Origin: Pelomonas baiyunensis
GTDB taxonomy: Bacteria; Pseudomonadota; Gammaproteobacteria; Burkholderiales; Burkholderiaceae_C
Assembly (NCBI RefSeq): GCF_043555935.1
Contig: NZ_JBIGIB010000006.1
Span: 310,001 to 374,000, forward strand
Length of the DNA stretch: 64,000 nt
Direction of reading: 5' to 3'
Positions 16,574 to 25,304 of this stretch are shown piece by piece (the first letter of the stretch is position 1; every line of letters begins with the position of its first letter). The position numbers were made by a program, and so were the translations under genes. The notes under the pieces were generated by a model. That model worked only from the letters and a program-made list of their open reading frames with translations, did not search any database and had not been told where the DNA came from.

Positions 16574-17364
16574 GGGCAGCTCTTGGCAGTAAGGGGCGCC
16601 TGGGTCGGGCAGATTTCAGGCGAAACGATGATTTTATTGGACGCCGGCCGGGCCGCATGCTGACCGCCGACAAGGCTGGCGCCTGTCCCGACCGTGACGA
16701 CGGTCGGGCGGCCGCGGTGCAGCAGGGCGGCGGCGGCCAGGTCGGCCAGCGGGTGCTCGCTGGTGATGGCGTCGGCACAGCCCGCGCGACTGACCACCAA
16801 CGTGGGCGTGTCGCCCGGCCAGCCGGCGGCCAGCAGTTGGCGGCCCAGCGCGGCCAGTTGGCGGCCGGCCATGTAAAAGACTTCGGTGTCGGCCGAGCGG
16901 GCCGCGCGCAGCTCGCCCAGCTCCGTCATGGCCGTGGTGAGGCTGACCGAGCGACCCCGGCCGCGCCGGGTGAGCGGGCGCTGGGCCTGGGCCGCAGCCG
17001 CCAGCGCCGCGGTCACGCCGGGCACCACTTCGCTGTCGATGCCGGCGTCGGCCAGGGCGATCAACTCTTCTTCCAGCCGGCCGAAGACGCTGGCGTCGCC
17101 GCCCTTCAGGCGCACGACGAGGGCATGCTCCTGCGCGGCTTTCACCAGCAGCGCGTTGATCTCGGTTTGCTTGGCGGAATGCTCGAAGCCGCGCTTGCCC
17201 ACTTCCATCCAGCGGGCTTGGGGGGCGAGGTCTTGCAGGGCCGGGTCTGCCAGCGCGTCGGCGAGCACGACGTCGGCCTGACCCAGCGCGCGGGCACCGC
17301 GCAGCGTGATCAGGTCGGCGGCGCCGGGGCCAGCGCTGACGAAGATGACCTTGCCCCGTGCCAT
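16570..17364 (-). CDS. cobA: Uroporphyrinogen-III C-methyltransferase
   Basis: Transfers two methyl groups from S-adenosylmethionine to uroporphyrinogen III to give precorrin-2, the first step to siroheme, the cofactor of sulfite reductase. Family signatures are VSAGPGAADLITLRGARAL, VRLKGGDASVFGR, VPGVTAALAAAA, LTRRGRGRSV and FYMAGRQL. At 264 residues it is the single-domain SUMT type without the CysG dehydrogenase/ferrochelatase domain, so a separate enzyme must finish siroheme. The ATG at 17364 shares one base with the cysN stop (TGATG); a GTG one codon upstream is also possible. The placement indicates a dedicated siroheme supply for CysI. Confidence 0.93.
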   Translation of the reverse strand: MARGKVIFVSAGPGAADLITLRGARALGQADVVLADALADPALQDLAPQARWMEVGKRGFEHSAKQTEINALLVKAAQEHALVVRLKGGDASVFGRLEEELIALADAGIDSEVVPGVTAALAAAAQAQRPLTRRGRGRSVSLTTAMTELGELRAARSADTEVFYMAGRQLAALGRQLLAAGWPGDTPTLVVSRAGCADAITSEHPLADLAAAALLHRGRPTVVTVGTGASLVGGQHAARPASNKIIVSPEICPTQAPLTAKSCP

Positions 17365-18650
17365 CACCAGTCTTCTTCGGTGGTGGCGGGTTGCACGTCC
17401 ACCAGCAGCGCGCCGCTGGTGCGGTGGCTGGCGGGGTCGACCACGATCAAGGCGCCGCCGACGCGGTTGTCCTTGAAGGGCTCCACCGGCAATTCGTGCT
17501 GCACTTCCATCTGCACGCGGCCGATGGTGTTGACCGGCAGCTCATGCGCGTCCTGCGGCTGCAGGGTGTGGATGTCCAGCACCGAGTCGATCGCCGAGAT
17601 GCGCGCCTGCACCCAGCGGTTGCCGTGGCGCACCCAGTACTTGCGGCCGGGCTTGGCGGCCTCGGTGTCCAGCCAGGCCAGCGTGGCCGGGAAGGTCTTG
17701 GTGGCGGTGGCAGAGCCGGGGGTGACGATCCAGTCGCCACGGCTCACGTCCAGCTGGCGGTCCAGCACCAGGCCGGCCGAGTCACCGGCTTGGGCGCTGG
17801 CGACGGTCTCGCCGGCCAGGCGCACTTCAACGACGACGGCCGTTTGCCGCGACGGCAGCACCTCGATGGTGTCGCCCGCCTTCACGCCGCCGTGGGCGAT
17901 GCGGCCCCACAGCACGCGCGGCTGCACGCCGGTGCCGTTGGATTGGTAGGCGTCCTTCTGCACGTACTGCACCGGCTGGCTCAGCGGGGCATCGGTGCGC
18001 TCGCTCAGCGTGGGCAGGCGCTCCAGCACCTGCAACAGGCTTTCGCCGTTCCACCAGGGCGCGTCCAGCGGTTGCGTCACGTTGTCGCCGCGCAGCGCGC
18101 TGACCGGCACGGTGGCGGCCACGTTCAGGCCGGCAGCGGCGGCGAACTTGTCGAGTGCGGCCTTGACCTTGGCGAAGCCTGCGCCCGGGTCGTCCAGCGC
18201 GTCGATCTTGTTGATCGCGAACACGAGGCTGGGCACGCGCAGCAGTTGGGCCAGCAGCGAGTGGCGGCGCGTCTGCGGCAGCAGCACGACTTCGTCCTGG
18301 GTCAGGTCCAGCTTGGTGATGTCCACCAGCACGACGGCGGCGTCGCTACCCGCGGCGGCCGTGACCATGTTGCGTGTGTACTGCTCATGGCCGGGGGCGT
18401 CGGCAATGATGAACTTGCGCGTTTTGGTGGCGAAGTAGCGGTAGGCCACGTCGATGGTGATGCCTTGCTCGCGCTCGGCCTCCAGGCCGTCGGTCAGCAG
18501 GCTCAGGTCGATGGGGCGGCCGGCGGCGCGGCGCTCCAGCGTGTCGAGTTGGTCGGCCAGGATGGCCTGGCCGTCGAACAGCAGGCGGCCGATCAGCGTG
18601 CTCTTGCCGTCGTCGACGGAGCCGGCGGTGAGGAATCTCAGGGCTTTCAT
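17364..18650 (-). CDS. cysN: Sulfate adenylyltransferase subunit 1 (GTPase)
   Basis: Regulatory GTPase of ATP sulfurylase; GTP hydrolysis drives formation of adenosine 5'-phosphosulfate by CysD. The 428 residues show G1 GSVDDGKST, the switch region REQGITIDVAYRYF, G3 DAPGHEQY, G4 NKID and two translation-factor-like beta-barrels. There is no fused APS kinase (CysC) domain, consistent with direct reduction of APS by the neighbouring CysH. The start shares one base with the cysD stop. Confidence 0.96.
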   Translation of the reverse strand: MKALRFLTAGSVDDGKSTLIGRLLFDGQAILADQLDTLERRAAGRPIDLSLLTDGLEAEREQGITIDVAYRYFATKTRKFIIADAPGHEQYTRNMVTAAAGSDAAVVLVDITKLDLTQDEVVLLPQTRRHSLLAQLLRVPSLVFAINKIDALDDPGAGFAKVKAALDKFAAAAGLNVAATVPVSALRGDNVTQPLDAPWWNGESLLQVLERLPTLSERTDAPLSQPVQYVQKDAYQSNGTGVQPRVLWGRIAHGGVKAGDTIEVLPSRQTAVVVEVRLAGETVASAQAGDSAGLVLDRQLDVSRGDWIVTPGSATATKTFPATLAWLDTEAAKPGRKYWVRHGNRWVQARISAIDSVLDIHTLQPQDAHELPVNTIGRVQMEVQHELPVEPFKDNRVGGALIVVDPASHRTSGALLVDVQPATTEEDW

Positions 18651-19615
18651 CAGAAGTAGCCTTCCTTCTTGCGTTTTTCCATTGAGGCTTCCGATGTGCG
18701 GTCGTCCATGCGCGTCGCGCCGCGCTCACTCACCGTGACGGTCAGCGTCTCGGCCACGACCTCGGTGGCGTTGGCGGCGGGGCTCTCCACCGGGCAGGTG
18801 CAGGTCATGTCGCCCACGGTGCGGAAGCGCACCTGCACCGTCTCTACGGTTTCCCCTTCGAGCGGCGGGGTCACGTCGGTCAGCGGCACCAGCAGACCCT
18901 TGCGGCGCATGACCTGGCGGTCATGGGCGTAGTACATCGGCGGCAGCGGGATGTTCTCGCGGGCGATGTAGAGCCACACGTCGAGTTCCGTCCAGTTGCT
19001 GATCGGGAAGCAGCGGAAGTGCTCGCCCGGGCGGATGCGGGTGTTGAACAACGTCCACAGCTCGGGCCGCTGCTCCTTGGGCTGCCATTGGCCGAAGCTG
19101 TCGCGGTGGCTGAAGATGCGCTCCTTGGCGCGGGCCTTCTCTTCGTCGCGGCGGGCGCCGCCGATGAGCGCGTCGAACTTGTGCTCTTCGATGGTCTCCA
19201 GCAGCGTCACCGTCTGGTGGCCGTTGCGGCTTTCCAGCGGGTGGCTCAGGCGGATGGTGCCGCGGGCCATGGAGTCTTCAAGGTGGCCCACCACCAGGCG
19301 CTCGCCCATGTCGGCCACGCGCTGGTCCCGGAAGGTGATGACCTCGGGGAAGTTGTGCCCGGTGTCGATGTGCACCAGCGGGAAGGGCAGCGAGCCCGAG
19401 TAGCCACTCGGGTGCGCGGCGTTCTTCATCTTGAAGGCCTTCTCGGCCAGGCGCAGCACGACGCAGGAGTCCTTGCCGCCGGAGAACAGCAGGGCGGGGC
19501 GCTCGAAGCTCGCCGCCACCTCGCGCAGGATGAAGATGGCTTCTTCTTCCAGCGCATCCAGGTGCGCGTGATCGACGTCAGCAATCATGGGTTCGGGTTT
19601 CACAGCAGCATTCAT
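18650..19615 (-). CDS. cysD: Sulfate adenylyltransferase subunit 2
   Basis: Catalytic subunit of ATP sulfurylase: ATP plus sulfate to APS and pyrophosphate. The 321-residue protein has the PP-loop LLFSGGKDS, the PFPLVHIDTGHNFPE segment, GARRDEEKARAKER, PISNWTELDVW and the family-typical C-terminal KRKKEGYF. The ATG at 19615 overlaps the cysH stop (ATGA) and gives the usual length; an in-frame start further upstream would lie inside cysH. It acts with CysN. Confidence 0.96.
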   Translation of the reverse strand: MNAAVKPEPMIADVDHAHLDALEEEAIFILREVAASFERPALLFSGGKDSCVVLRLAEKAFKMKNAAHPSGYSGSLPFPLVHIDTGHNFPEVITFRDQRVADMGERLVVGHLEDSMARGTIRLSHPLESRNGHQTVTLLETIEEHKFDALIGGARRDEEKARAKERIFSHRDSFGQWQPKEQRPELWTLFNTRIRPGEHFRCFPISNWTELDVWLYIARENIPLPPMYYAHDRQVMRRKGLLVPLTDVTPPLEGETVETVQVRFRTVGDMTCTCPVESPAANATEVVAETLTVTVSERGATRMDDRTSEASMEKRKKEGYF

Positions 19616-20376
19616 GATTTGGCGTGCAGGCCGCATTCCTTGGTGGAGTCTTCCCACCACCAGCGGCCCGCGCGAAAGTCTTCTCCCACCGCGATGGCGC
19701 GCGTGCAGGGCGCGCAGCCGATCGAGGGCATGAACTGGTCATGCAGCGGGTTGTAGGGAACCTCGTATTTTTGAACATAGGCCCAGACCTCGGCCCAGGT
19801 CCAGTCGGCCAGCGGGCTGATCTTGCGGCGGCCCGTGCCGCTGCCGTCGTCCTCATCCACGGCAACCTCGCCACGCGCGCCGCTTTGTTCGCGGCGCAGG
19901 CCGGTGATCCAGGCGGAGCGGCCGGCCAGCATGCGGCCCAGCGGCTCCATCTTGCGCACGCCGCAGCAGGCCTTGCGCAGGTCCAGGCTCTTGTACATGG
20001 CGTCGTCACCCTCGCGTTGAACGAAGGTGATCACGGCTTCGGCCACGGGCGAGAACACGGCCACCTCGCGGCTGTAGCGGGCCTGCACCGCCGGGATCAG
20101 CGCCAGCGTTTCGGCGTGCAGCCGGCCGGTGTCCAGCGTGGCGATGTCGATGGGCAGGCGGTGGCGGGCGATCAGGTCGGTGATGACCATGTCTTCCACG
20201 CCCAGGCTGCTGCTTTGCAGCAGGCCGGCGCCGTGCTGGATGCTCGCGTCACGCAGCGCCTGGACGGCGGCTTCGATCTTGGCGTCCAGCGCCGGCGTCC
20301 AGCGGGCGTACAGGCCGATGGCGTTGCCGGCGGCCGGGGCGCTCGCCCAGGGCAGGGCGCTGGCTTCGGCGCTCAC
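19612..20376 (-). CDS. cysH: Adenylylsulfate (APS) reductase, assimilatory
   Basis: Reduces APS to sulfite with thioredoxin or glutathione. The 254-residue PP-loop protein carries the two cysteine pairs of the iron-sulfur form: CCGVRK and CAPC, which bind a 4Fe-4S cluster and mark an APS rather than PAPS reductase. The redox cysteine is in the C-terminal ECGLH motif. Absence of a cysC gene or domain in the operon agrees. The GTG at 20376 overlaps the DUF934 stop (GTGA); no ATG lies upstream of the conserved region. Confidence 0.93.
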   Translation of the reverse strand: MSAEASALPWASAPAAGNAIGLYARWTPALDAKIEAAVQALRDASIQHGAGLLQSSSLGVEDMVITDLIARHRLPIDIATLDTGRLHAETLALIPAVQARYSREVAVFSPVAEAVITFVQREGDDAMYKSLDLRKACCGVRKMEPLGRMLAGRSAWITGLRREQSGARGEVAVDEDDGSGTGRRKISPLADWTWAEVWAYVQKYEVPYNPLHDQFMPSIGCAPCTRAIAVGEDFRAGRWWWEDSTKECGLHAKS

Positions 20377-20867
20377 GCGGCGCTCCGCTGGAACCACGGG
20401 CGGGTTTCGGCCACGTCGCCCTGGTAGAAGCCCACCGGCGCGAACAGGTCCAGCGCCTTCTGGGCGGCCGCTTGCGACTGGTCGCCGCGCAGCACCACTT
20501 CGTCGAAGCCGGTGCGGGCCAGCAGCTGCATCATGTCCACCAGCACTTCGCCCCGCGCACGGATGGCGCCGGTGAACTTGTGCCGGATGCGCAGCAGGTG
20601 GGCCTGGCTGTAGGCGCGGCCGTCGGTCCACTTCGGGAAGTCCAGCACGATCAGCGCGATGCGGTGCATGTCGGGGGCGAGCTGGTGGATGTCGGCGTCG
20701 TTCGGGAACTCGAGTGCGACTTGCACGTCTTGCGGCCAGTGGGCGCGCACGGCGTGCCATTGCTCCAGGCTCAGCAGACGGTTCGGCGCCGGATCGGGAT
20801 CGGGCTTGGGGCCGTCTTCGCCGATGGCGTGTTTCCAGGGGCAGGTGGTGGCGTTGATGAATTTCAT
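20373..20867 (-). CDS. DUF934 protein of the sulfate/sulfite reduction operon
   Basis: 164-residue cytoplasmic protein of the DUF934 family, which in proteobacteria is consistently found next to sulfite reductase CysI. Typical family features are the DDVQVALEFPNDADIHQL-like segment (here VALEFPNDADI), IVLDFPKWTDGRAYSQAHLLR (landmark DFPKWTDGRAYSQA) and VLVDMMQLLARTGFDE. No catalytic motif is evident. It may help assemble or deliver electrons to the sulfite reductase, but that is inference from context. It starts 85 bp after cysI; a palindromic repeat fills that gap. Confidence 0.88.
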   Translation of the reverse strand: MKFINATTCPWKHAIGEDGPKPDPDPAPNRLLSLEQWHAVRAHWPQDVQVALEFPNDADIHQLAPDMHRIALIVLDFPKWTDGRAYSQAHLLRIRHKFTGAIRARGEVLVDMMQLLARTGFDEVVLRGDQSQAAAQKALDLFAPVGFYQGDVAETRPWFQRSAA

Positions 20868-20882
20868 GACAGTGAGTGCCGG

Positions 20883-20946
20883 GCCGCCCCAAACTCACTG
20901 GCGCCCCCGCGGGGGGGAGCAGTGAGCGAAGCGAGCGTGGGGGCTT
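20883..20946. repeat. Palindromic intergenic repeat between cysI and DUF934
   Basis: About 64 bp of nested inverted repeats. The central palindrome is CCCCCGCGGGGG (20904-20915), flanked by CTCACT (20894-20899) and AGTGAG (20921-20926), with outer arms GCCCC (20886-20890) and GGGGGC (20939-20944). From memory it resembles the short GC-rich intergenic elements scattered through Comamonadaceae genomes. In the transcript it would fold into a strong hairpin inside the cys operon, with no thymine tract, so RNA processing or stabilisation is more likely than termination. Confidence 0.6.
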
Positions 20947-20952
20947 CCTTTC

Positions 20953-22668
20953 TTAGGCCTTCGCAGTCGAAACGCGAACAGCATTCGCGGCGGTCTTGAA
21001 CGGCTCCAGCCCCAGGCGCTTCACGGCGTCGATGAAGTGCTCGCCCGCCTGGCGCTCGCGCTTGAAGGTCTCAATGACGGCGTCGATCGCGTCGGCAATC
21101 TCGTCAGCCGCAAAGCTCGGGCCGATCACCTTGCCGGCCACGGTGCCGCCGGCCAGCTGGGTGCCGTCACCGCCGCCCAGCGTCAGCTGGTACCACTCGG
21201 TGCCGTCCTTGTCGACGCCCAGCACGCCGATGTGGCCGCTGTGGTGGTGGCCGCAGGAGTTGATGCAGCCGCTGATGTGCAGGTCGATTTCGCCGAGGTC
21301 TTCCAGTTCGTCGGCGTCTTGGTAGCGCTCGGCAATCTGGGCGGCCAGCGGCAGCGAGCGGGCGTTGGCCAGCGCGCAGAAGTCGCCGCCGGGGCAGGCG
21401 ATCTGGTCGGTCAGCAGGCCGGCGTTGGCGGTGGCGAAGCCGGCGGCGCGGGCGGCCTGGAACAGCGCGGGCAGGTCGGCCTCGCGCACCCAGGGCAGCA
21501 CGAGGTTTTGGCGGTGCGACACGCGCAGCTCGCCGTGGCTGAACTGGTCGGCCAGCGCGGCGGCGGTGTCCATCACGTCAGCGCTGGTGTCGCCCGGGGC
21601 GATGCCCACGCGCTTGAGGCTCAGCGTGACGGCGCGGTAGCCGCTGACGCGGTGGCCGTGCACGTTGCGTTGCAGCCAGCGCGCGAAGGCCGGGTCGCTG
21701 CTGTCCAACTGCACGGGAGCTTCGGGCTTCACGCCAGCGGGGTCGACGAAGCAGGCGGCCACGCGGTCCAGTTCGGCCTGCGGAATGATCTGCTCGTGGC
21801 CAGCCGGGTCGTCGGCCAGGATGCGGGCGAACTCTTCGTTCACCGCGTCGAAGAACTTCTGGCCTTCGGCCTTCACGAGGATCTTGATGCGGGCCTTGTA
21901 GAGGTTGTCGCGGCGGCCGGCGAGGTTGTAGACCCGCACGATGGCCTCGATGTAGACCAGGATCTGCTGCCAGGGCACGAAGGCGTTGATTTCGGTGCCC
22001 GGGATGGGGGTGCGGCCCATGCCGCCGCCCACGAACACCTGGAAGCCGACCTCGCCGGCCGCGTTTTTCTTGAGCTGCAGGCCGATGTCATGCCAGCCGA
22101 TGGCGGCGCGGTCCTCGGCGGCGCCGCTGACGGCGATCTTGAACTTGCGCGGCAGGTGGGCGAACTCGGGGTGCAGCGTGCTCCACTGGCGCAGCACCTC
22201 GGCGTAGGGGCGGGCATCGACGATTTCGTCCGGCGCAATGCCCACGAACGCGTCTGCCGTGATGTTGCGGATGCAGTTGCCGCTGGTCTGGATGCCGTGC
22301 ATGTCGACGTCGGCCAGCAGGTCCATGACCGTGGCGCTGTCTTTCAGCGGAATCCAGTTGTATTGCAGGTTCTGGCGTGTGGTGAAGTGACCGTAGCCGC
22401 CCTGGCCGGCGAACGGGCCGTCGGGTTGGCGGTCGTACTCGCGGGCAATGCGGGCCAGTTGGCGCAGCTGGCGGCTGTTTAGCTCGCCGTAGGGCACGGC
22501 CACGCGCAGCATGGGGGCGTGGCGCTGGATGTACCAGCCGTTTTGCAGTCGCAGGGCGCGGAACTCGTCGGTGCCCAGCGTGCCCGCCAGGTGGCGTTCC
22601 AACTGGTCGCGGTATTGCGCTGCGCGGGCGCGGACGAAGCGGCGGTCGAAGTCGGTGTACTGGTACAT
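20953..22668 (-). CDS. cysI: Sulfite reductase hemoprotein (siroheme, 4Fe-4S)
   Basis: Reduces sulfite to sulfide. The 571-residue protein shows duplicated nitrite/sulfite-reductase half domains: GQGGYGHFTTRQNLQYNWI (landmark GHFTTRQN) in the first and HGELRVSHRQNLVLPW in the second. The cluster/siroheme cysteines are in CPGGDFC and CINSCGHHHSGHIG. There is no flavoprotein partner (CysJ) nearby; the ferredoxin and ferredoxin reductase at the end of the operon are the probable donors. The ATG at 22668 (MYQYTDFDRRFV) is the family-typical start. Nitrite reductase is the main alternative, made unlikely by the operon. Confidence 0.93.
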   Translation of the reverse strand: MYQYTDFDRRFVRARAAQYRDQLERHLAGTLGTDEFRALRLQNGWYIQRHAPMLRVAVPYGELNSRQLRQLARIAREYDRQPDGPFAGQGGYGHFTTRQNLQYNWIPLKDSATVMDLLADVDMHGIQTSGNCIRNITADAFVGIAPDEIVDARPYAEVLRQWSTLHPEFAHLPRKFKIAVSGAAEDRAAIGWHDIGLQLKKNAAGEVGFQVFVGGGMGRTPIPGTEINAFVPWQQILVYIEAIVRVYNLAGRRDNLYKARIKILVKAEGQKFFDAVNEEFARILADDPAGHEQIIPQAELDRVAACFVDPAGVKPEAPVQLDSSDPAFARWLQRNVHGHRVSGYRAVTLSLKRVGIAPGDTSADVMDTAAALADQFSHGELRVSHRQNLVLPWVREADLPALFQAARAAGFATANAGLLTDQIACPGGDFCALANARSLPLAAQIAERYQDADELEDLGEIDLHISGCINSCGHHHSGHIGVLGVDKDGTEWYQLTLGGGDGTQLAGGTVAGKVIGPSFAADEIADAIDAVIETFKRERQAGEHFIDAVKRLGLEPFKTAANAVRVSTAKA

Positions 22669-22679
22669 CGAAGTAGGTC

Positions 22680-23450
22680 TCAGTGAATCACTTTCCAGCC
22701 GGCCATCAACAGCGAGGCGCACAGCAAGCTGCGCACCACGCCGTCCGGCAGGCGGCGGGTCAATTGGGCGCCCAGCCAGATGCCAGGCAGCGAGCCGATG
22801 AGCAGGGACACGAGCAGTTCCCAGTTCACGTTGCCCAGGCTCGCGTGGCCGATGCCGGCCACCAGCGTGAGCGGCACGGCGTGGGCGATGTCGGTGCCGA
22901 CGATGTCGCGCGCCTGCATCCGGGGGTAGATCAACAGGATGAGCGTGGCGCCGATGGCGCCGGCGCCGATGGACGACAGCGACACCAGCACGCCCAGGAT
23001 CAGGCCGCTGGCCACGGTGAGCGCGGGCTTGCGGCTCTCAGGAATCCAGCGCTCCAGCCGCAGGCCCAGGGCCTGCCAGCTCTTTTTGAAAGCCACCACC
23101 ACCGCGGTCAGCAGCAGCGCAATGCCCAATGAGAGCGTCAGGGCCGACGCCCAGCCCTTGGTGATGCCGGTTTGGTGCATCAGGGCGATGGTGGCGATGG
23201 AGGCCGGGATGGAGCCGGCCAGCATGCGGCGAACGATGGGCCAGTTCACGTGGCCGTGCCGGGCGTGGGCCACGGAGCCGCTCATCTTGGTGAGCGAGGC
23301 AAACCACAGGTCGGTGCCGATGGCCACCGCCGGGTTGAGCTTGAACACCGACAGCAGCAGCGGCGTCATCAGCGACCCGCCGCCCACGCCGGTGATGCCG
23401 ACGATCAGGCCGACACCCAAGCCGCTCGCGATTGCAATGCTGTCCAACAC
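22680..23450 (-). CDS. TauE/SafE-family sulfite/sulfate membrane transporter
   Basis: 256-residue inner-membrane protein with about seven to eight hydrophobic segments and the family's duplicated glycine motifs, GITGVGGGSLMTPLL near the N-terminus and SLSSIGAGAIGATLI in the middle. It starts the sulfur operon (11 bp before cysI), so it probably imports sulfate or exports excess sulfite. The start is GTG at 23450 (TTG one codon later is possible). The 115 bp upstream contain an AT-rich stretch that should hold the operon promoter. Confidence 0.88.
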   Translation of the reverse strand: MLDSIAIASGLGVGLIVGITGVGGGSLMTPLLLSVFKLNPAVAIGTDLWFASLTKMSGSVAHARHGHVNWPIVRRMLAGSIPASIATIALMHQTGITKGWASALTLSLGIALLLTAVVVAFKKSWQALGLRLERWIPESRKPALTVASGLILGVLVSLSSIGAGAIGATLILLIYPRMQARDIVGTDIAHAVPLTLVAGIGHASLGNVNWELLVSLLIGSLPGIWLGAQLTRRLPDGVVRSLLCASLLMAGWKVIH

Positions 23451-23565
23451 CCAAAAACTCCAATTGGCGGCGCCATGCCACCCGAGGGCGCGACTCTAGG
23501 GAATGTTGCGGCGCCGCAAAACGATTTAATTTTTCGGCCTATATGCCCAGGCTGAATAAGCAACC

Positions 23566-24489
23566 TCAGTTTGTGGCGAGTTTTTGCAGGACGGCGACCT
23601 GCTCCAGGATGCGCGGCGGTACCGGCTCCTGGCCGTTCAGCTGCGCTTGCACCAGGGCGGCGTTCTCGGCGGGGGCGCAGGCCGGGGAGAGTGGCCAGTC
23701 CAGGTCGGCGGTGTCGGCCGGGTGCAAGGGGGCGGTTTCGCCGTCCTGGAAGCCGATCAGGTGGGCCTTGCGGCGCAGGTGGGCGTAGGCCTCGCCCTCG
23801 CTGGCGCGCATCAGCAGCGCCCGCCCACCGCCCTGGCTCAGGCCGGGCAGGGCGGCGCCCATGCTGTCCAGGTACTCCGGGTGGGTCACAGCCACCACGC
23901 GCACGGCGCGGTCGGTCGGGAAGGGGTTGAGCAACTTGGCCAGGCTGTGCGCGCTGTTGCGCACGCCCATCCGGGGCCGCAGGGCCATCAGCGCGTTCAA
24001 GCCCGGGTTGAGCAATTGCAAAGGCAGCACGGCCGGCCGTTCGGTGCCCAGCACCTGTTCCGCGGCGGCCAGGCTCCGGCTGGCGGTCCAGCCCAAGGCG
24101 TCCAGCAACTCGAAGGGGCTGACGCGGCTGTCGAAATCGTGCCGGCCGAACACCAGCACCGGAATGCCCCGGCGGGCCAGCAGCCCGGCCACCAGCGGCA
24201 TCAGGTTGGCCTGCTTGCGCGCGCCGTTGAAGCTGGGCAACAGCACGGTGCGCGGGCCAGCCGGGGCGGTCATGGCGGCGGTGCGGGCCTGCAGGGCGGC
24301 CAGAAAGCCGGCCACCTCATCGGCCGACTCCCCCTTCACGCGCAGCGCAATCAGCAGGGCGCCCAGCTCCATGTCGGGCACCTGGCCGTCGAGCATCTGG
24401 CCGAACAGCTGCTCGGCCTGGTCGCGGCTCAGGTCGCGCGCGCCGCGGGCGCCACGGCCAAGTTCCTTGATCAGCGGGGCGTAGTTCAT
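23566..24489 (-). CDS. ybiB: YbiB, TrpD2-type nucleic-acid-binding protein
   Basis: 307-residue homologue of anthranilate phosphoribosyltransferase-like YbiB. The N-terminal helical domain (LSRDQAEQLFGQMLDG, LGALLIALRVKGESADEVAGF) and the LLPSFNGARKQANLMPL segment are preserved. The PRPP-binding GTGGD motif of true TrpD is lost, as in YbiB, which in E. coli binds nucleic acids and is linked to the SOS response. It is directly upstream of the sulfur operon on the same strand, a neighbourhood I recall for Burkholderiales. Functional link to sulfur metabolism is unproven. Confidence 0.85.
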   Translation of the reverse strand: MNYAPLIKELGRGARGARDLSRDQAEQLFGQMLDGQVPDMELGALLIALRVKGESADEVAGFLAALQARTAAMTAPAGPRTVLLPSFNGARKQANLMPLVAGLLARRGIPVLVFGRHDFDSRVSPFELLDALGWTASRSLAAAEQVLGTERPAVLPLQLLNPGLNALMALRPRMGVRNSAHSLAKLLNPFPTDRAVRVVAVTHPEYLDSMGAALPGLSQGGGRALLMRASEGEAYAHLRRKAHLIGFQDGETAPLHPADTADLDWPLSPACAPAENAALVQAQLNGQEPVPPRILEQVAVLQKLATN

Positions 24490-24510
24490 AGCGCGAGTGT
24501 AGAAACGACA

Positions 24511-24531
24511 AAGGCCGCTTGACGCGGCCTT
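24511..24531 (-). terminator. Hairpin downstream of the first outer-membrane barrel gene
   Basis: Perfect 8-bp stem AAGGCCGC/GCGGCCTT with a 5-nt loop, 21 bp past the stop of the leftward barrel gene and just before ybiB. The thymine tract is weak on the transcribed side (TTTGTCGTTTC), so termination may be partial. Confidence 0.6.
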
Positions 24532-24551
24532 GGGTCGGGGCGGGCGTCGAA

Positions 24552-25133
24552 TCAGAACGCGAAGGAGGCGCCCAGCGACACGAGGCGCACGTTGCCCTTC
24601 AACCCGTGCATTTGGGCTTTGCTGGTGTCCACACCGAATTCGAGCTTGACGTTGCCGTTGAGCGCATAGCTGACGCTGACGCCGGCCACCAGTCGGGTTT
24701 CGCTCTCAGCTGCATCCCCGTTCTGGACACCATAGGAGAAGTTGGTGCGAGTTTTCACCTGCGCCACGCCGAGGCGAGCCGCCATGCCCCAGTCGCCGCC
24801 CAACGGCAGCGCGTAGGCGCCACCGACCACGAGGGCTGAGGGCTTCAACGTGATCGTGCCGGCAGGCGTGCCGGCGATGGGAGGCGTGCTGGCGTGCGCC
24901 TTGCCAAAGTTGATGTAGCTGCCTTCCAGGCTGAAGCCGTTGCCGAGGTTGTAGCCGAAGACCAGCTTGCCGCCGGCGCCGGTGTTGTCACAGGACGTGG
25001 TGCCGGCGCAGTCGGCGTTCAGACGGGTCGTGCCCGCAGCGGCTGTGACGTAAAACGGGCTGGTGGCGGGCTCGGAGGCCTGAGCGGCGGTCGCGGCAAC
25101 CAGTGCGCCCAGAACGATAGCTTTCTTCTTCAT
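24552..25133 (-). CDS. Small outer-membrane beta-barrel protein (paralogue 1)
   Basis: 193 residues with a signal peptide (MKKKAIVLGALVAATAAQA). About eight amphipathic strands follow and the chain ends in the aromatic outer-membrane signature GASFAF. Strand landmarks are FYVTAAAGTTRLN, GGKLVFGYNLGNGFSLEGSYINFG (landmark GNGFSLEGSYINFG) and LEFGVDTSKAQ. It belongs to the OmpA-transmembrane-domain-like/OmpW-like small barrels. The paired cysteines (residues about 42 and 48) may form a loop disulfide. It lies 171 bp downstream of a diverged paralogue with the same architecture, but a terminator between them suggests separate transcription. Confidence 0.78.
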   Translation of the reverse strand: MKKKAIVLGALVAATAAQASEPATSPFYVTAAAGTTRLNADCAGTTSCDNTGAGGKLVFGYNLGNGFSLEGSYINFGKAHASTPPIAGTPAGTITLKPSALVVGGAYALPLGGDWGMAARLGVAQVKTRTNFSYGVQNGDAAESETRLVAGVSVSYALNGNVKLEFGVDTSKAQMHGLKGNVRLVSLGASFAF

Positions 25134-25260
25134 GAGAGATTTCCTGTGACTTGGAAGGGCCGGTCTGGTGGTCGGCCAACGGCGCCCTTGATGGGCTGGC
25201 GCATGCTAACGTTGCAAGCAGTGGGCTTCTGCTGGTCGAATGGTTTTTCTTTAGGGGTGC

Positions 25261-25283
25261 AAAAAGCCATCCTGCGGATGGCT
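25261..25283 (-). terminator. Rho-independent terminator of the second barrel gene
   Basis: Stem AGCCATCC/GGATGGCT (8 bp, 3-nt loop) followed on the reverse strand by TTTTTGC. It lies 21 bp past the stop of the leftward barrel gene ending at 25305. Confidence 0.85.
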
Positions 25284-25304
25284 GGTGTTGAGCAGTGAAG
25301 CGCG

